In this document: positions 1 through 7,502 of the stretch, piece after piece
Numbering within the stretch: position 1 is the stretch's first letter
Layout of the letters: every line of letters starts with the position of its first letter
Origin: Chitinophagales bacterium
GTDB taxonomy: Bacteria; Bacteroidota; Bacteroidia; Chitinophagales; LD1
NCBI GenBank assembly: GCA_026129525.1
Contig: JAHCHW010000008.1
Coordinates: 116,790-180,789 of the forward strand
Direction of reading: 5' to 3'
Length of the DNA: 64,000 bases
Program-made: the position numbers and the translations under genes
The notes under the pieces: generated by a model
What the model was told of the DNA's origin: nothing
The model's database searches: none
What the model saw: only the letters and a program-made list of their open reading frames with translations

Positions 1-2874
1 TAAACCTGTGTTTCTGCAGGGGCTTGCCGTAGAAATATCCAAGTCAAAGGCGGAGAGATATTGCGGATTGACATCTATGTTAAAGCCATTGTCAACACCA
101 AAGGAATTATTCCAAGAACTGCTGCCACCACTTCCCTGCACATTACAGTAAGTAAATTGGCATTGACCGCTTGCACCTACTTCGTTTTGCACGCTGCCGG
201 CAGTATCGCTGTAAAGCACGGTATTACGCAAATAAATAGTGGATGTTGCTGATGAGATTGCTCCACCATTAACTGTTGCCTTATTAAAACCCGATGAACA
301 ATTGGTTAATAAAGCTGCTGTATTCTGACAGAAAAATGCACCTCCATTGGCAGCAGTATTTTGCCTGAACACGCAATTAGTTGCCTCAAATGATGCATAA
401 GTTGGAATGCTGGCATTAGAACTATACATGGCTCCGCCATTGCCGCCTGCGGTGTTTCCAACAAACAATGAATTGATAGCTGTAACCTTACTTACAAAAG
501 CAATGTTGGGGTAAGCTACAGCTCCTCCATTTCCCGTAGCATAATTGTTTTGCAACACACATCTATTTAATGTCAGTTTGTTCAAGCTGTCAGCAAAGGC
601 AGTGAGCAACTTGATTCCGCCCCCAAACGATGTTGGACTTTCATCACCTCTGCCATCAGCAACTGTTATGCCTTCCATCAAAATTGTGCTTACACCGGCA
701 GGTATGGTTACCACATGGTAGCTGTTATCGGCACTGCTAAGCGGATTGTTGATGTTGCCGGATAAAACAACCGGGTATTGCGAAGGATTTCGATCGGCAA
801 ATACAGCGCCTCCGGACGGAAATCCGCCATAAATTTTATCGCCATTACGGAAAGTAAAAGTGGCATTGCGGTCGTTTAGGGTTTGCCCTGCTCCACGGTC
901 GGGATAGTAAGTACCTGTTGCCACATAAATGTTTCGATTGTCTTTGCAGGAAAAAGTAAACGCATCCTGCAAATTGGTAAATGCATTTTCCCAAGAGGTG
1001 CCGTTGTTGGCTCCGGTGGCAGAAGCATCCACATATACATTGTCCATAACATTATTGCTGAAAACAATAAACCGCTGATTCAATACAGCACTGTTACCAT
1101 TAACATCAGTTATCGTATAACTGATATTTACCGGTCCTGCCAAATCCTGACAGCTAAACACATGTGGCGCCCATGTGTAAGTAACCACTCCTCCGCAGTT
1201 ATCAGTGGCTGTTGGAAAGTCGCTCTGCACTACAGCACGAGGACCGTTTGTGATGTCAATCCATTTTATAGGACCTTCCAACGGATAGGTAGATATATGT
1301 GGTGCTGCACCGTCAGTTACGTGCACCGTTAAGTAGTTATCCGAGGTATCTACATTTCCCGCAAAATCTACGGCAATCAGCCGAACCTGATGATAACCGG
1401 TATCTGCACAAGTGAAAACCGACTTTGTAAAGGTGGTATATTGAACTGAGTCATTATCGTTGGCAAGACAGTAAATGTTGGAGAAAGGCAAAGTAACCTG
1501 ATTGGCAGAGTTGGCACCATATCCACTGATGTAATTCAGCGAAAGTTGTAGGGTTCCTTGCGTAGTAATGCTTGCATAAGGAGGAATTGTATCGCGAATA
1601 GTTCGGTAAGCAAATGAACCACTTTGCGGAGTAGCAGTAATGCCGCCATTGGTTAATTGAATGTTGTTAACAACTTGCTGAATTTGCGAGCCTGTGGCAA
1701 CATAATTATCACCACCCCAACCTGCTCTTCTGCTATCGCTGGCTGTAGTTCTGAAACGACCTCCTGCACCGGCACCTCCACCCGGGTATTGATAATTTAC
1801 CGAGTATTCACTTAATGTAGATGCACCGGCACCACCGCCTCTTATTCCTGAACCACCGGCACCACCTAATGAAAGAACAGAAGGAATCTCTCCACCATAA
1901 TACACACTAACAAGAGTAGAGTTGGTATAAGGCCCTGAGGTACTAAGGTAGGTGGGTTGACCTCCACCCTGACCGCACGAAAGCGAACTGATAGCAAACG
2001 TATTATTGTAAAATCCGGTTGTGTAATTGAATATGCCATGTGTTGCAGCCGCTGTATTTAATCCGCTCATTCCTGTATTGATTACATCTCTGTAAGAGCC
2101 ACCCGAGTATGTTCCGGCTAAAGGTTGCCCGCCATTGCTTACCTGATACACAGCCACATCAGCCTGATATGTCTGAGTAATTGGAGTACCTGCACCCTTA
2201 CCTGCCTTTGCATCATTTATTGCTGCCCAGCCTCCGCCACCGCCACCGGCACCGGCAATTTGACGGCCTCGCAAACCATTGTTGCCCGGCAGGTGCACCG
2301 TGTCGTTGTATGTAGCCAGCATTGAGCGATAACTATTAACGCTATGCTCGTAAGTCAACAAACACATTCCGGTTGAACCACCACCGCCACCTGTAGTAAA
2401 TGAAGAATTTACGGCTGTGCTCTGTCCATGCTTGCCATACGCTACAAAGAATGGCAAACCGTAATTATTCGAACTTCCTTTCAGCCACAGTTTAAACTGC
2501 ACGGTGCCCCCCTGCCCACCGTATGCCAATTGATTTTGCAAACCATTGTTGAAATTAGCAGTGCCCCCATCACCACCCACCAGTTTAAATTCCACACCCA
2601 TCACCCCTAATCCACGCTTAGGTAAACTCCACAACTCCGTTTCCAACAAATTTATATTATCCGGCTCCGTGGGGTAGTTCACTACCCAATTGCCGTTTGT
2701 ATTGGTTATAGGGCGGGTAAAAAAAGTGGATGAAGGTAAAACTTGGTTAAGCGATGATTGACCATGCACACCACCGGTGGTCATTAAAAGCACAATCAAT
2801 ATTGCAGTAGTAAATAACTGTTTTGATAAGCCCCTGAAAGGGAAGCAGAATGAAAATTGCAGAATGTGTGCCAT
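1..2874 (-). CDS. Secreted glycine-rich / HYR-like / beta-helix surface protein, 3' end outside the window
   Basis: The reverse strand stays open for 958 codons from an ATG at 2874 to the window edge, with an in-frame TAA just upstream of that ATG. The N-terminus has a basic start, a long hydrophobic stretch and an Ala/Gly-Gln type cleavage region (GGVHGQSS), so it is probably exported. Residues of about 45-400 are rich in Gly runs (GGGGGW, GGAGGSG). A middle part with VTYTWAPHVFSCQDLAG and SYTITDVNGN resembles HYR/Ig-like modules. From about residue 630 (VYVDASATGANNGTSW) it looks like a right-handed beta-helix with repeated NGGA motifs (GNGGAVAY, GNGGAMYSS, NGGAFFCQN) similar to Pmp-type repeats. 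The C-terminus, where a T9SS tail is likely, is not visible. An adhesin or cell-surface role is inferred. Confidence 0.75.
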   Translation of the reverse strand, partial: MAHILQFSFCFPFRGLSKQLFTTAILIVLLMTTGGVHGQSSLNQVLPSSTFFTRPITNTNGNWVVNYPTEPDNINLLETELWSLPKRGLGVMGVEFKLVGGDGGTANFNNGLQNQLAYGGQGGTVQFKLWLKGSSNNYGLPFFVAYGKHGQSTAVNSSFTTGGGGGSTGMCLLTYEHSVNSYRSMLATYNDTVHLPGNNGLRGRQIAGAGGGGGGWAAINDAKAGKGAGTPITQTYQADVAVYQVSNGGQPLAGTYSGGSYRDVINTGMSGLNTAAATHGIFNYTTGFYNNTFAISSLSCGQGGGQPTYLSTSGPYTNSTLVSVYYGGEIPSVLSLGGAGGSGIRGGGAGASTLSEYSVNYQYPGGGAGAGGRFRTTASDSRRAGWGGDNYVATGSQIQQVVNNIQLTNGGITATPQSGSFAYRTIRDTIPPYASITTQGTLQLSLNYISGYGANSANQVTLPFSNIYCLANDNDSVQYTTFTKSVFTCADTGYHQVRLIAVDFAGNVDTSDNYLTVHVTDGAAPHISTYPLEGPIKWIDITNGPRAVVQSDFPTATDNCGGVVTYTWAPHVFSCQDLAGPVNISYTITDVNGNSAVLNQRFIVFSNNVMDNVYVDASATGANNGTSWENAFTNLQDAFTFSCKDNRNIYVATGTYYPDRGAGQTLNDRNATFTFRNGDKIYGGFPSGGAVFADRNPSQYPVVLSGNINNPLSSADNSYHVVTIPAGVSTILMEGITVADGRGDESPTSFGGGIKLLTAFADSLNKLTLNRCVLQNNYATGNGGAVAYPNIAFVSKVTAINSLFVGNTAGGNGGAMYSSNASIPTYASFEATNCVFRQNTAANGGAFFCQNTAALLTNCSSGFNKATVNGGAISSATSTIYLRNTVLYSDTAGSVQNEVGASGQCQFTYCNVQGSGGSSSWNNSFGVDNGFNIDVNPQYLSAFDLDISTASPCRNTGL

Positions 2875-3005
2875 TGGAATTGTTTAAAGCAGAAAAATCT
2901 ATCACAAACCTATGAAACAAAACACCTGACACACTACTACTTGTTTACTACTACCTTTGGTGGGCTTTAAATCGCTATTAGCTTTGCTTAAAAGCATGTA
3001 AAACC

Positions 3006-4631
3006 GTGAGTAGAAGGAACAAATCTGCCATTGTAAATTTTATAGAAAAAATGTGGGCAAGCAGCCTTGTGCCACCGCTACAACAGTATCAAGAATTTTC
3101 AAGTTTTATTTCAAAAAACAAGCAGTCGTTTACGCGTGAGCAAAAACCATTGGCCAACCTTACCGAAGTAATGTTGCTCCGTGTTTTAAATCGCCACACA
3201 GAAGCCGATGCACTTACCGCCAAACGTAAGTTGCAGTTTGAAAGCATACAGGTGAAAATTTACGCACACCGCTGGAGCCGAATGAAAGTGGTAGAGGAGA
3301 TGCGTTCGGGCGATACTACTACTACCATTGCCAAAGCCAAAGCATTGGCAGAGGAAGCAGCAACAAATGAATGGCATGAGGAGGAGTTAAGGGCATTGTT
3401 TCTGCTTCACCTCATTGAGATGCACGCAGGACATTTCAAGCAAGCATTAGATACGGCACAACAAGTCAAATTAAAGGCACAAAAAAGCAAGAACGACTAC
3501 TACATTTTACAAAGTGCATGGGCTGTTGCGCACGTGTACTTTTTCTTTAGCTATTTCAAGGAAGCACTCGCAGCCTGCCTTTCGGTTAAAAAACATTTCG
3601 ATGAAAAAGATTTGAGCAAGCCGCAACACCTAACCTACTTTAATCTGCTGGCTAACTGCTATCAGCAGCAGCACAATCCCGATGCCGCAATAGAAATTTA
3701 CACGCGCATACTAAAGCACTTAAAGCAATCACAAATTGGCGACTCGCTATTGTATATAGCGGCCACCTCAAACATGGCAAGTGCTCTGGTGCAGAAAGAA
3801 CAATTTCGCGAAGCTGAAAAATTGTATAAAGATGTTGCTGCATTTGGACAAAAATCGAGCTGGCCCACACACAAATTAGACTCGCAGTTGAATTTAGCCC
3901 GGCTTTATTTAAAGCAAAATAGATTAAAAGAAATGCTGGCTTGCCTCCGGCAAGCCGAGAAACTCACTGCCCAAGTCGGCAACAAAAGGTTAGAAGTAAG
4001 TGTGTTGGAGCTAAAAGTGGAATATGAAAAAGTTGCTGGCGATGTGCACAGTATTGCAAGAGCGTACGATAAATATTTCAACAAATACCGCCACTGGCAA
4101 ACTATTGAGGACTCGGAAAAGTTGAAAGCGATTGAAATAAAACATGAATTGGAATTGCAAAATCTTAACGAAAAACTTATGAAGAAAGAATTGCAACTTC
4201 AAGAGCAGGAATTACAAATGCTGAACGCACACCTTCAGCAAAAAGACAAACTAATCGGGCAGTTTATAAGTTTCTTCAACGAACTGGAGGAAACCAATTT
4301 AAGGCGAAAGGAAATTTTTGTCCGCCTGCACCAAATGGTGCAAACTGCAAAAGCAACACAGAAAACTGAAAATGGAAAATACAATACTAAATTTAATGAA
4401 GTCCACGGTAAAATGGCTATTAAGCTGATTGCTGCTCACCCAAGCATTACAGCTAAAGAAGCTGACACTGCTATTATGTTAGCTAAAGGCTTAAGCAACA
4501 AGGAAATTGCAACGCTTACCTTAACTACAACGCGCAATGCCGAAAAGCATCGCCTAAACCTTAGAAAAAAGCTAAATCTGAAATCAAAGGAAGATTTAGT
4601 AAAAAAGCTAAGGCAGATGCTGTTACAGTAG
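3006..4631 (+). CDS. TPR-repeat, coiled-coil protein with C-terminal LuxR-type helix-turn-helix
   Basis: A 541-residue protein. Residues of about 80-360 consist of helical pairs typical of tetratricopeptide repeats (for example LLANCYQQQHNPDAAIEIY). Residues of about 380-425 form a strongly charged coiled coil (KLMKKELQLQEQELQML). The last 65 residues hold a LuxR/GerE-like HTH (AKGLSNKEIATLTLTTTRNA, then HRLNLRKKLNL). This architecture is common in Bacteroidota as a cytoplasmic transcription regulator; no signal peptide or membrane segment is seen. The start is a GTG at 3006; the first in-frame ATG is at 3051 (MWASSL), so the true start is uncertain. A TACCTTTG sequence near 2952 resembles a Bacteroidota -7 box. 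The gene diverges from the upstream surface-protein gene. Target genes are unknown. Confidence 0.8.
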   Translation: MSRRNKSAIVNFIEKMWASSLVPPLQQYQEFSSFISKNKQSFTREQKPLANLTEVMLLRVLNRHTEADALTAKRKLQFESIQVKIYAHRWSRMKVVEEMRSGDTTTTIAKAKALAEEAATNEWHEEELRALFLLHLIEMHAGHFKQALDTAQQVKLKAQKSKNDYYILQSAWAVAHVYFFFSYFKEALAACLSVKKHFDEKDLSKPQHLTYFNLLANCYQQQHNPDAAIEIYTRILKHLKQSQIGDSLLYIAATSNMASALVQKEQFREAEKLYKDVAAFGQKSSWPTHKLDSQLNLARLYLKQNRLKEMLACLRQAEKLTAQVGNKRLEVSVLELKVEYEKVAGDVHSIARAYDKYFNKYRHWQTIEDSEKLKAIEIKHELELQNLNEKLMKKELQLQEQELQMLNAHLQQKDKLIGQFISFFNELEETNLRRKEIFVRLHQMVQTAKATQKTENGKYNTKFNEVHGKMAIKLIAAHPSITAKEADTAIMLAKGLSNKEIATLTLTTTRNAEKHRLNLRKKLNLKSKEDLVKKLRQMLLQ

Positions 4632-4918
4632 GATTTTCTACTTAAGTGTAAAACGATTATTCAGCTTGTATTCTACGCCAAAATCCTGTCTTAAAAAGTT
4701 AATGCAAAAGTAAAGAGAGTTATCATACTTGCGGACAAAACCCCCTTTCTGTTTTTAGAAACTCACACCTCAACAGAGTATTCTTTTATATGCACCAAGT
4801 AAGTTTTCAATCGGATTTAGAAATCTCCAATCCGCGACAAGTATTCTCTCATCCCAGCTAAGAAAGTTTAAATACCGGCTGCGTATTATGACATCTCTTG
4901 GTTGGCGTCCTCTGTCTT
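4632..4918. other. Intergenic stretch left of the IS3 element
   Basis: About 290 bases between the TPR/HTH gene and the left end of the insertion element. A short reverse-strand reading frame crosses it into the element but has no family resemblance that I trust. No RNA gene, clear terminator or promoter was recognised. It may be the remains of sequence disrupted by the insertion. Confidence 0.3.
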
Positions 4919-4938
4919 GTCCTAAAATACGTTGACCA
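4919..4938 (+). repeat. IS3 element left terminal inverted repeat
   Basis: Twenty bases whose reverse complement recurs at 6382-6401 with one mismatch. This is the distal end of the element, downstream of orfB. Confidence 0.85.
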
Positions 4939-5010
4939 TTTTTTGTTAGAAAATGGAAATGGGTTTTCTTAGTTTTTTCTTGCACAAAAAATGAAATGGT
5001 TAAGATGAGT

Positions 5011-5025
5011 GGGGGCAGTGCCCCC
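5011..5025. other. GC hairpin in the non-coding tail of the IS
   Basis: GGGGGC-AGT-GCCCCC forms a perfect 6-base-pair stem with a 3-base loop. Flanking bases extend the pairing imperfectly. It lies downstream of orfB, but no T tract follows on the minus strand, so it is not a textbook terminator. It could end orfB mRNA or block outside transcripts. Confidence 0.45.
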
Positions 5026-5122
5026 TACTTCATTTTCCGTGGTTCATGATTTTGGCACTATTCAGGTTGCTCCCCAGCAGAGCCTGCTTCTTTCCTCACA
5101 TGAACATTTCAAATATAGTTAA

Positions 5123-5959
5123 TCAGGCGGCAGATTTTTCATAGCTCTTGTATTTTTCTGTGTTGTAATTAATGTGAACCTGTTGCGGGGTTTGCAGATT
5201 GAGGCTCCAGTGTAATCGTTCATTGTTGTAAATGGCTACAGCTTGCTTCATCATTTTTCTTGCTACCTCAACGTTGGGTAATGTTTTGCGCAGTCCGAAT
5301 TCATATTTGAGAATGCCGTTGATGCGCTCAGCCACTGCGTTTTCATAAGGGTCATACTTTTGGGTAGTGCTCATGACAAACCCTTTCTTGGTGGCAAATT
5401 CGGTATAATCAGGGCAACAGTATTGAATGCCACGATCGCTGTGATGAATGATGCTTTGATGTTCATGAATACAATTGCACAGTGCCATTTTCAGGGCGTC
5501 TTTCACCATAGATACTTTCATATTGTTTTCTAAACTCCAGCCCATGATTTTCTTGGAATAGGCATCGGTAACAATGGCTGCGTATGCATGGCATTTATCG
5601 GTTTTGATATAGGTGATGTCGCAGACAAACGCCTGCTCGGCATGAGTAATTTCAAGTTCTTTCAATAGGTTAGGGGCAGTGTAAAAGAAATGCTTGGAAT
5701 CGGTAGTAACATGATAACGCTTGGTTTTACGAATGAGTAATCCTTTGTTTCTCAGCAGCGAAAACAGGGCGTCTCTGCCCATTTTGATGCCCTGCTGAGG
5801 CAACACCGGCTTGAGATGCTCATAGAGTTTCCGGGTTCCGGTTTGGATCATTTTTGTTCTGATTTTAGCTACTTCTTTCAATACAATATCGTGTTCCATT
5901 GCTTTCTTTTTTTCTCGTTGAATGCGTTGATAATAGGCTTGTTTGGACACCCCGAACAC
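5123..5959 (-). CDS. IS3-family transposase OrfB (DDE integrase core)
   Basis: The catalytic half of the transposase, made as an OrfAB fusion by -1 frameshifting. The rve core is clear: first Asp in FVCDITYIKTD, second Asp in HHSDRGIQY, and Glu in ENAVAERINGILKYEF. Before it lies the HTH_21-like segment (LLRNKGLLIRKTKRY). The annotated start is a GTG at 5959, but the frame is open further upstream through the A7 run of orfA (5988-5994) and reads EKKAYKIKWLYQVFGV, which fits family members. Production by frameshifting is therefore more likely than independent initiation. The protein of about 278 residues is full length for the family with no internal stop. Confidence 0.93.
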   Translation of the reverse strand: MFGVSKQAYYQRIQREKKKAMEHDIVLKEVAKIRTKMIQTGTRKLYEHLKPVLPQQGIKMGRDALFSLLRNKGLLIRKTKRYHVTTDSKHFFYTAPNLLKELEITHAEQAFVCDITYIKTDKCHAYAAIVTDAYSKKIMGWSLENNMKVSMVKDALKMALCNCIHEHQSIIHHSDRGIQYCCPDYTEFATKKGFVMSTTQKYDPYENAVAERINGILKYEFGLRKTLPNVEVARKMMKQAVAIYNNERLHWSLNLQTPQQVHINYNTEKYKSYEKSAA

Positions 5960-5973
5960 TTGATACAGCCACT

Positions 5974-6357
5974 TTATTTTGTAAGCCTTTTTTTCTTGCG
6001 CTGTATCTCGTTTGCTATGTGCTCGGGTAAATACTTTTTTGAGAGTTCCTGCCCCGTAACTCTTTCAAATTCAATAATGATGTCTTGCTGGAAGTCTTTG
6101 ATGAACTTCAGCATCTCGTTTTCCTCTCGGAGTTTTTTGAGTTCTGCGTCTTTGCTCATGTTCTTAGATTGAGCACGGAAGTTACTGAGTTTCTGTTGCC
6201 AGTAGGCAATGGTGCTTCGGGAAATGTTATACTTTTTGGAAGCATAATTGGCAGAAATCTGCCCGTTGTTGATTTCGTCAATGACGGAAATTTTGAAGTC
6301 AAAACTGACTTCTTTGCCGTTTCTTTTTCGGCAGGTTTGTTTTTTCTGAGAGTCCAT
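5974..6357 (-). CDS. IS3-family transposase OrfA (HTH / leucine-zipper protein)
   Basis: A 127-residue DNA-binding subunit of an IS3-type transposase. Residues of about 18-60 form the HTH that recognises the ends (DEINNGQISANYASKKYNIS), and residues 70-100 form a heptad-like coiled coil (AELKKLREENEMLKFIKDF). Near the 3' end the mRNA has seven A's followed by GG (plus-strand T7 at 5988-5994), shortly before the TAA. This is a good site for -1 slippage into orfB. The ATG at 6357 sits directly after an 8-base-pair stem formed with the inner half of the terminal repeat, which may limit its translation. Confidence 0.92.
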   Translation of the reverse strand: MDSQKKQTCRKRNGKEVSFDFKISVIDEINNGQISANYASKKYNISRSTIAYWQQKLSNFRAQSKNMSKDAELKKLREENEMLKFIKDFQQDIIIEFERVTGQELSKKYLPEHIANEIQRKKKRLTK

Positions 6358-6389
6358 GTTGACCAGTGGTTGTTTAATTTTTGGTCAAC
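6358..6389 (-). promoter_or_regulatory. Hairpin directly upstream of the orfA start codon
   Basis: GTTGACCA at 6358-6365 and TGGTCAAC at 6382-6389 are perfect inverted copies separated by 16 bases. The second copy is part of the terminal inverted repeat; the first ends one base before the orfA ATG. In minus-strand RNA this would fold into an 8-base-pair stem touching the start codon. The structure is seen; a role in limiting transposase translation is inferred. Confidence 0.55.
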
Positions 6390-6401
6390 CTATTTTAGGA
6401 C
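6382..6401 (-). repeat. IS3 element right terminal inverted repeat
   Basis: Inverted partner of 4919-4938, with one mismatch in 20 bases. It lies upstream of orfA and is the promoter-proximal end of the element. Confidence 0.85.
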
Positions 6402-6617
6402 GAGGCACTCGCCAACCTCGCCCATGGTCGGTAACAATACCAATCACTGTAAATCCAACCCCTACTGGGGCAGTTTTGCGTAATGGCAGATTTCGTACAA
6501 AATCGTACCTTTATGCTACTAAATAGTTTTTGAATGGGTTAACAATGAACCGCTTCTAAGTCCGCCACTACGCAAAGCCGAAAAACGGTAGCAGTCCTCG
6601 AAACCAACAACAAGAAA

Positions 6618-7319
6618 ATGATAACCATAGACAACTATTTAGACAGCCATTATATACACCGTAGTAACTGGTTACGAGCTGCTGTTTTGGGAGCTAATGA
6701 TGGTATTATCTCCATATCCAGCCTTGCAATTGGTGTTACCACAGCAAGCACTACACGAGACCCTATTTTATTAGCGACAATTGCCGGACTTGTTGCAGGT
6801 GCATTATCTATGGCAGCAGGTGAATATGTTTCGGTAAGTTCACAAACCGACATTGAAAAAGCCGACATTGAAAGAGAAAAACAAGAATTAGAAAAAATGC
6901 CCGAAGCTGAATTGAAAATACTTGCACAGATTTATGAAAAACGTGGGCTAACAAAGGAAACCGCCTTGCAAGTTGCAAAAGAATTAACTCAATCAGACGC
7001 TCTCGGAACACATATTCGCGATGAATTAGGAATCAATGAAATTAGTCAGGCAAATCCAATACAAGCAGCCTTTGCTTCGGGTGCGGCTTTTACCATTGGC
7101 GGACTGTTACCACTACTGGTAACACTTTTTGCACCTGTTAAATCAATGGAGTATTTCCTTTATGGTTTCACAATAATATCTCTGGTTATCCTGGGTGCAG
7201 TTTCAGCAAAAACAGGTGGTTCAAGCATTACTAAAGCAGTAATAAGAATTGTAATCTGGGGAACCATTGCAATGGGGCTGTCCGCCTTAGTTGGATATAT
7301 TTTTGGTGTCAATGTATAA
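6618..7319 (+). CDS. VIT1/CCC1-family divalent metal (Fe/Mn) transporter
   Basis: A 233-residue membrane protein. Two transmembrane helices come first (AVLGANDGIISISSLAIGV and a helix ending in GALSMAAGEYVSVSSQ), then a cytoplasmic charged helical segment (residues of about 78-140, IEREKQELEKMPEAELK), then three helices at the C-terminus. The NDGI and MAAGEYVS motifs are hallmarks of the VIT/CCC1 family, which moves iron or manganese out of the cytoplasm. The length is normal. It stands alone between the IS3 element and uvrB, with a separate upstream region of about 215 bases, so it may be an accessory gene. The metal specificity cannot be read from sequence. Confidence 0.9.
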   Translation: MITIDNYLDSHYIHRSNWLRAAVLGANDGIISISSLAIGVTTASTTRDPILLATIAGLVAGALSMAAGEYVSVSSQTDIEKADIEREKQELEKMPEAELKILAQIYEKRGLTKETALQVAKELTQSDALGTHIRDELGINEISQANPIQAAFASGAAFTIGGLLPLLVTLFAPVKSMEYFLYGFTIISLVILGAVSAKTGGSSITKAVIRIVIWGTIAMGLSALVGYIFGVNV

Positions 7320-7502
7320 TCTCAAAACATAAAATTAGTTGAGCCAAGCACATTTTCATTTAAGCGGTAAATCATTTCCCCAAGCATAAGAGTAATCATA
7401 ATAATTACAGGTTTAGTGATTAAATCAATTGAATATATTAAACATCAGCTTGGATAAATTGATGCAGTTGTAAATCTGCCCCGGTAGGGTTCGCACTTGC
7501 CG

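Larger units (their letters stand above)
4919..6401 (-). mobile_element. IS3-family insertion sequence, apparently complete
   Basis: An element of about 1.48 kb with terminal inverted repeats at 4919-4938 and 6382-6401 that match at 19 of 20 bases (GTCCTAAAATA[C/G]GTTGACCA). If two more outward bases with one mismatch are accepted, the ends become roughly 4916 and 6404. Inside are orfA and orfB on the minus strand in the usual IS3 overlapping-frame arrangement. The segment between the orfB stop and the left repeat is unusually long, about 185 bases, and carries a GC hairpin. No convincing 3-4 base target duplication is visible, so the exact ends are uncertain or the duplication has decayed. 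All key catalytic blocks are intact, so it may still be active. Confidence 0.9.

Noticed and set aside
4770..4985. Reverse frame containing NPIENLLGAYKR, reminiscent of the IS630 DDE end
   Set aside because: It crosses the IS3 left end, has no other DDE motif, and the match is too short to trust.
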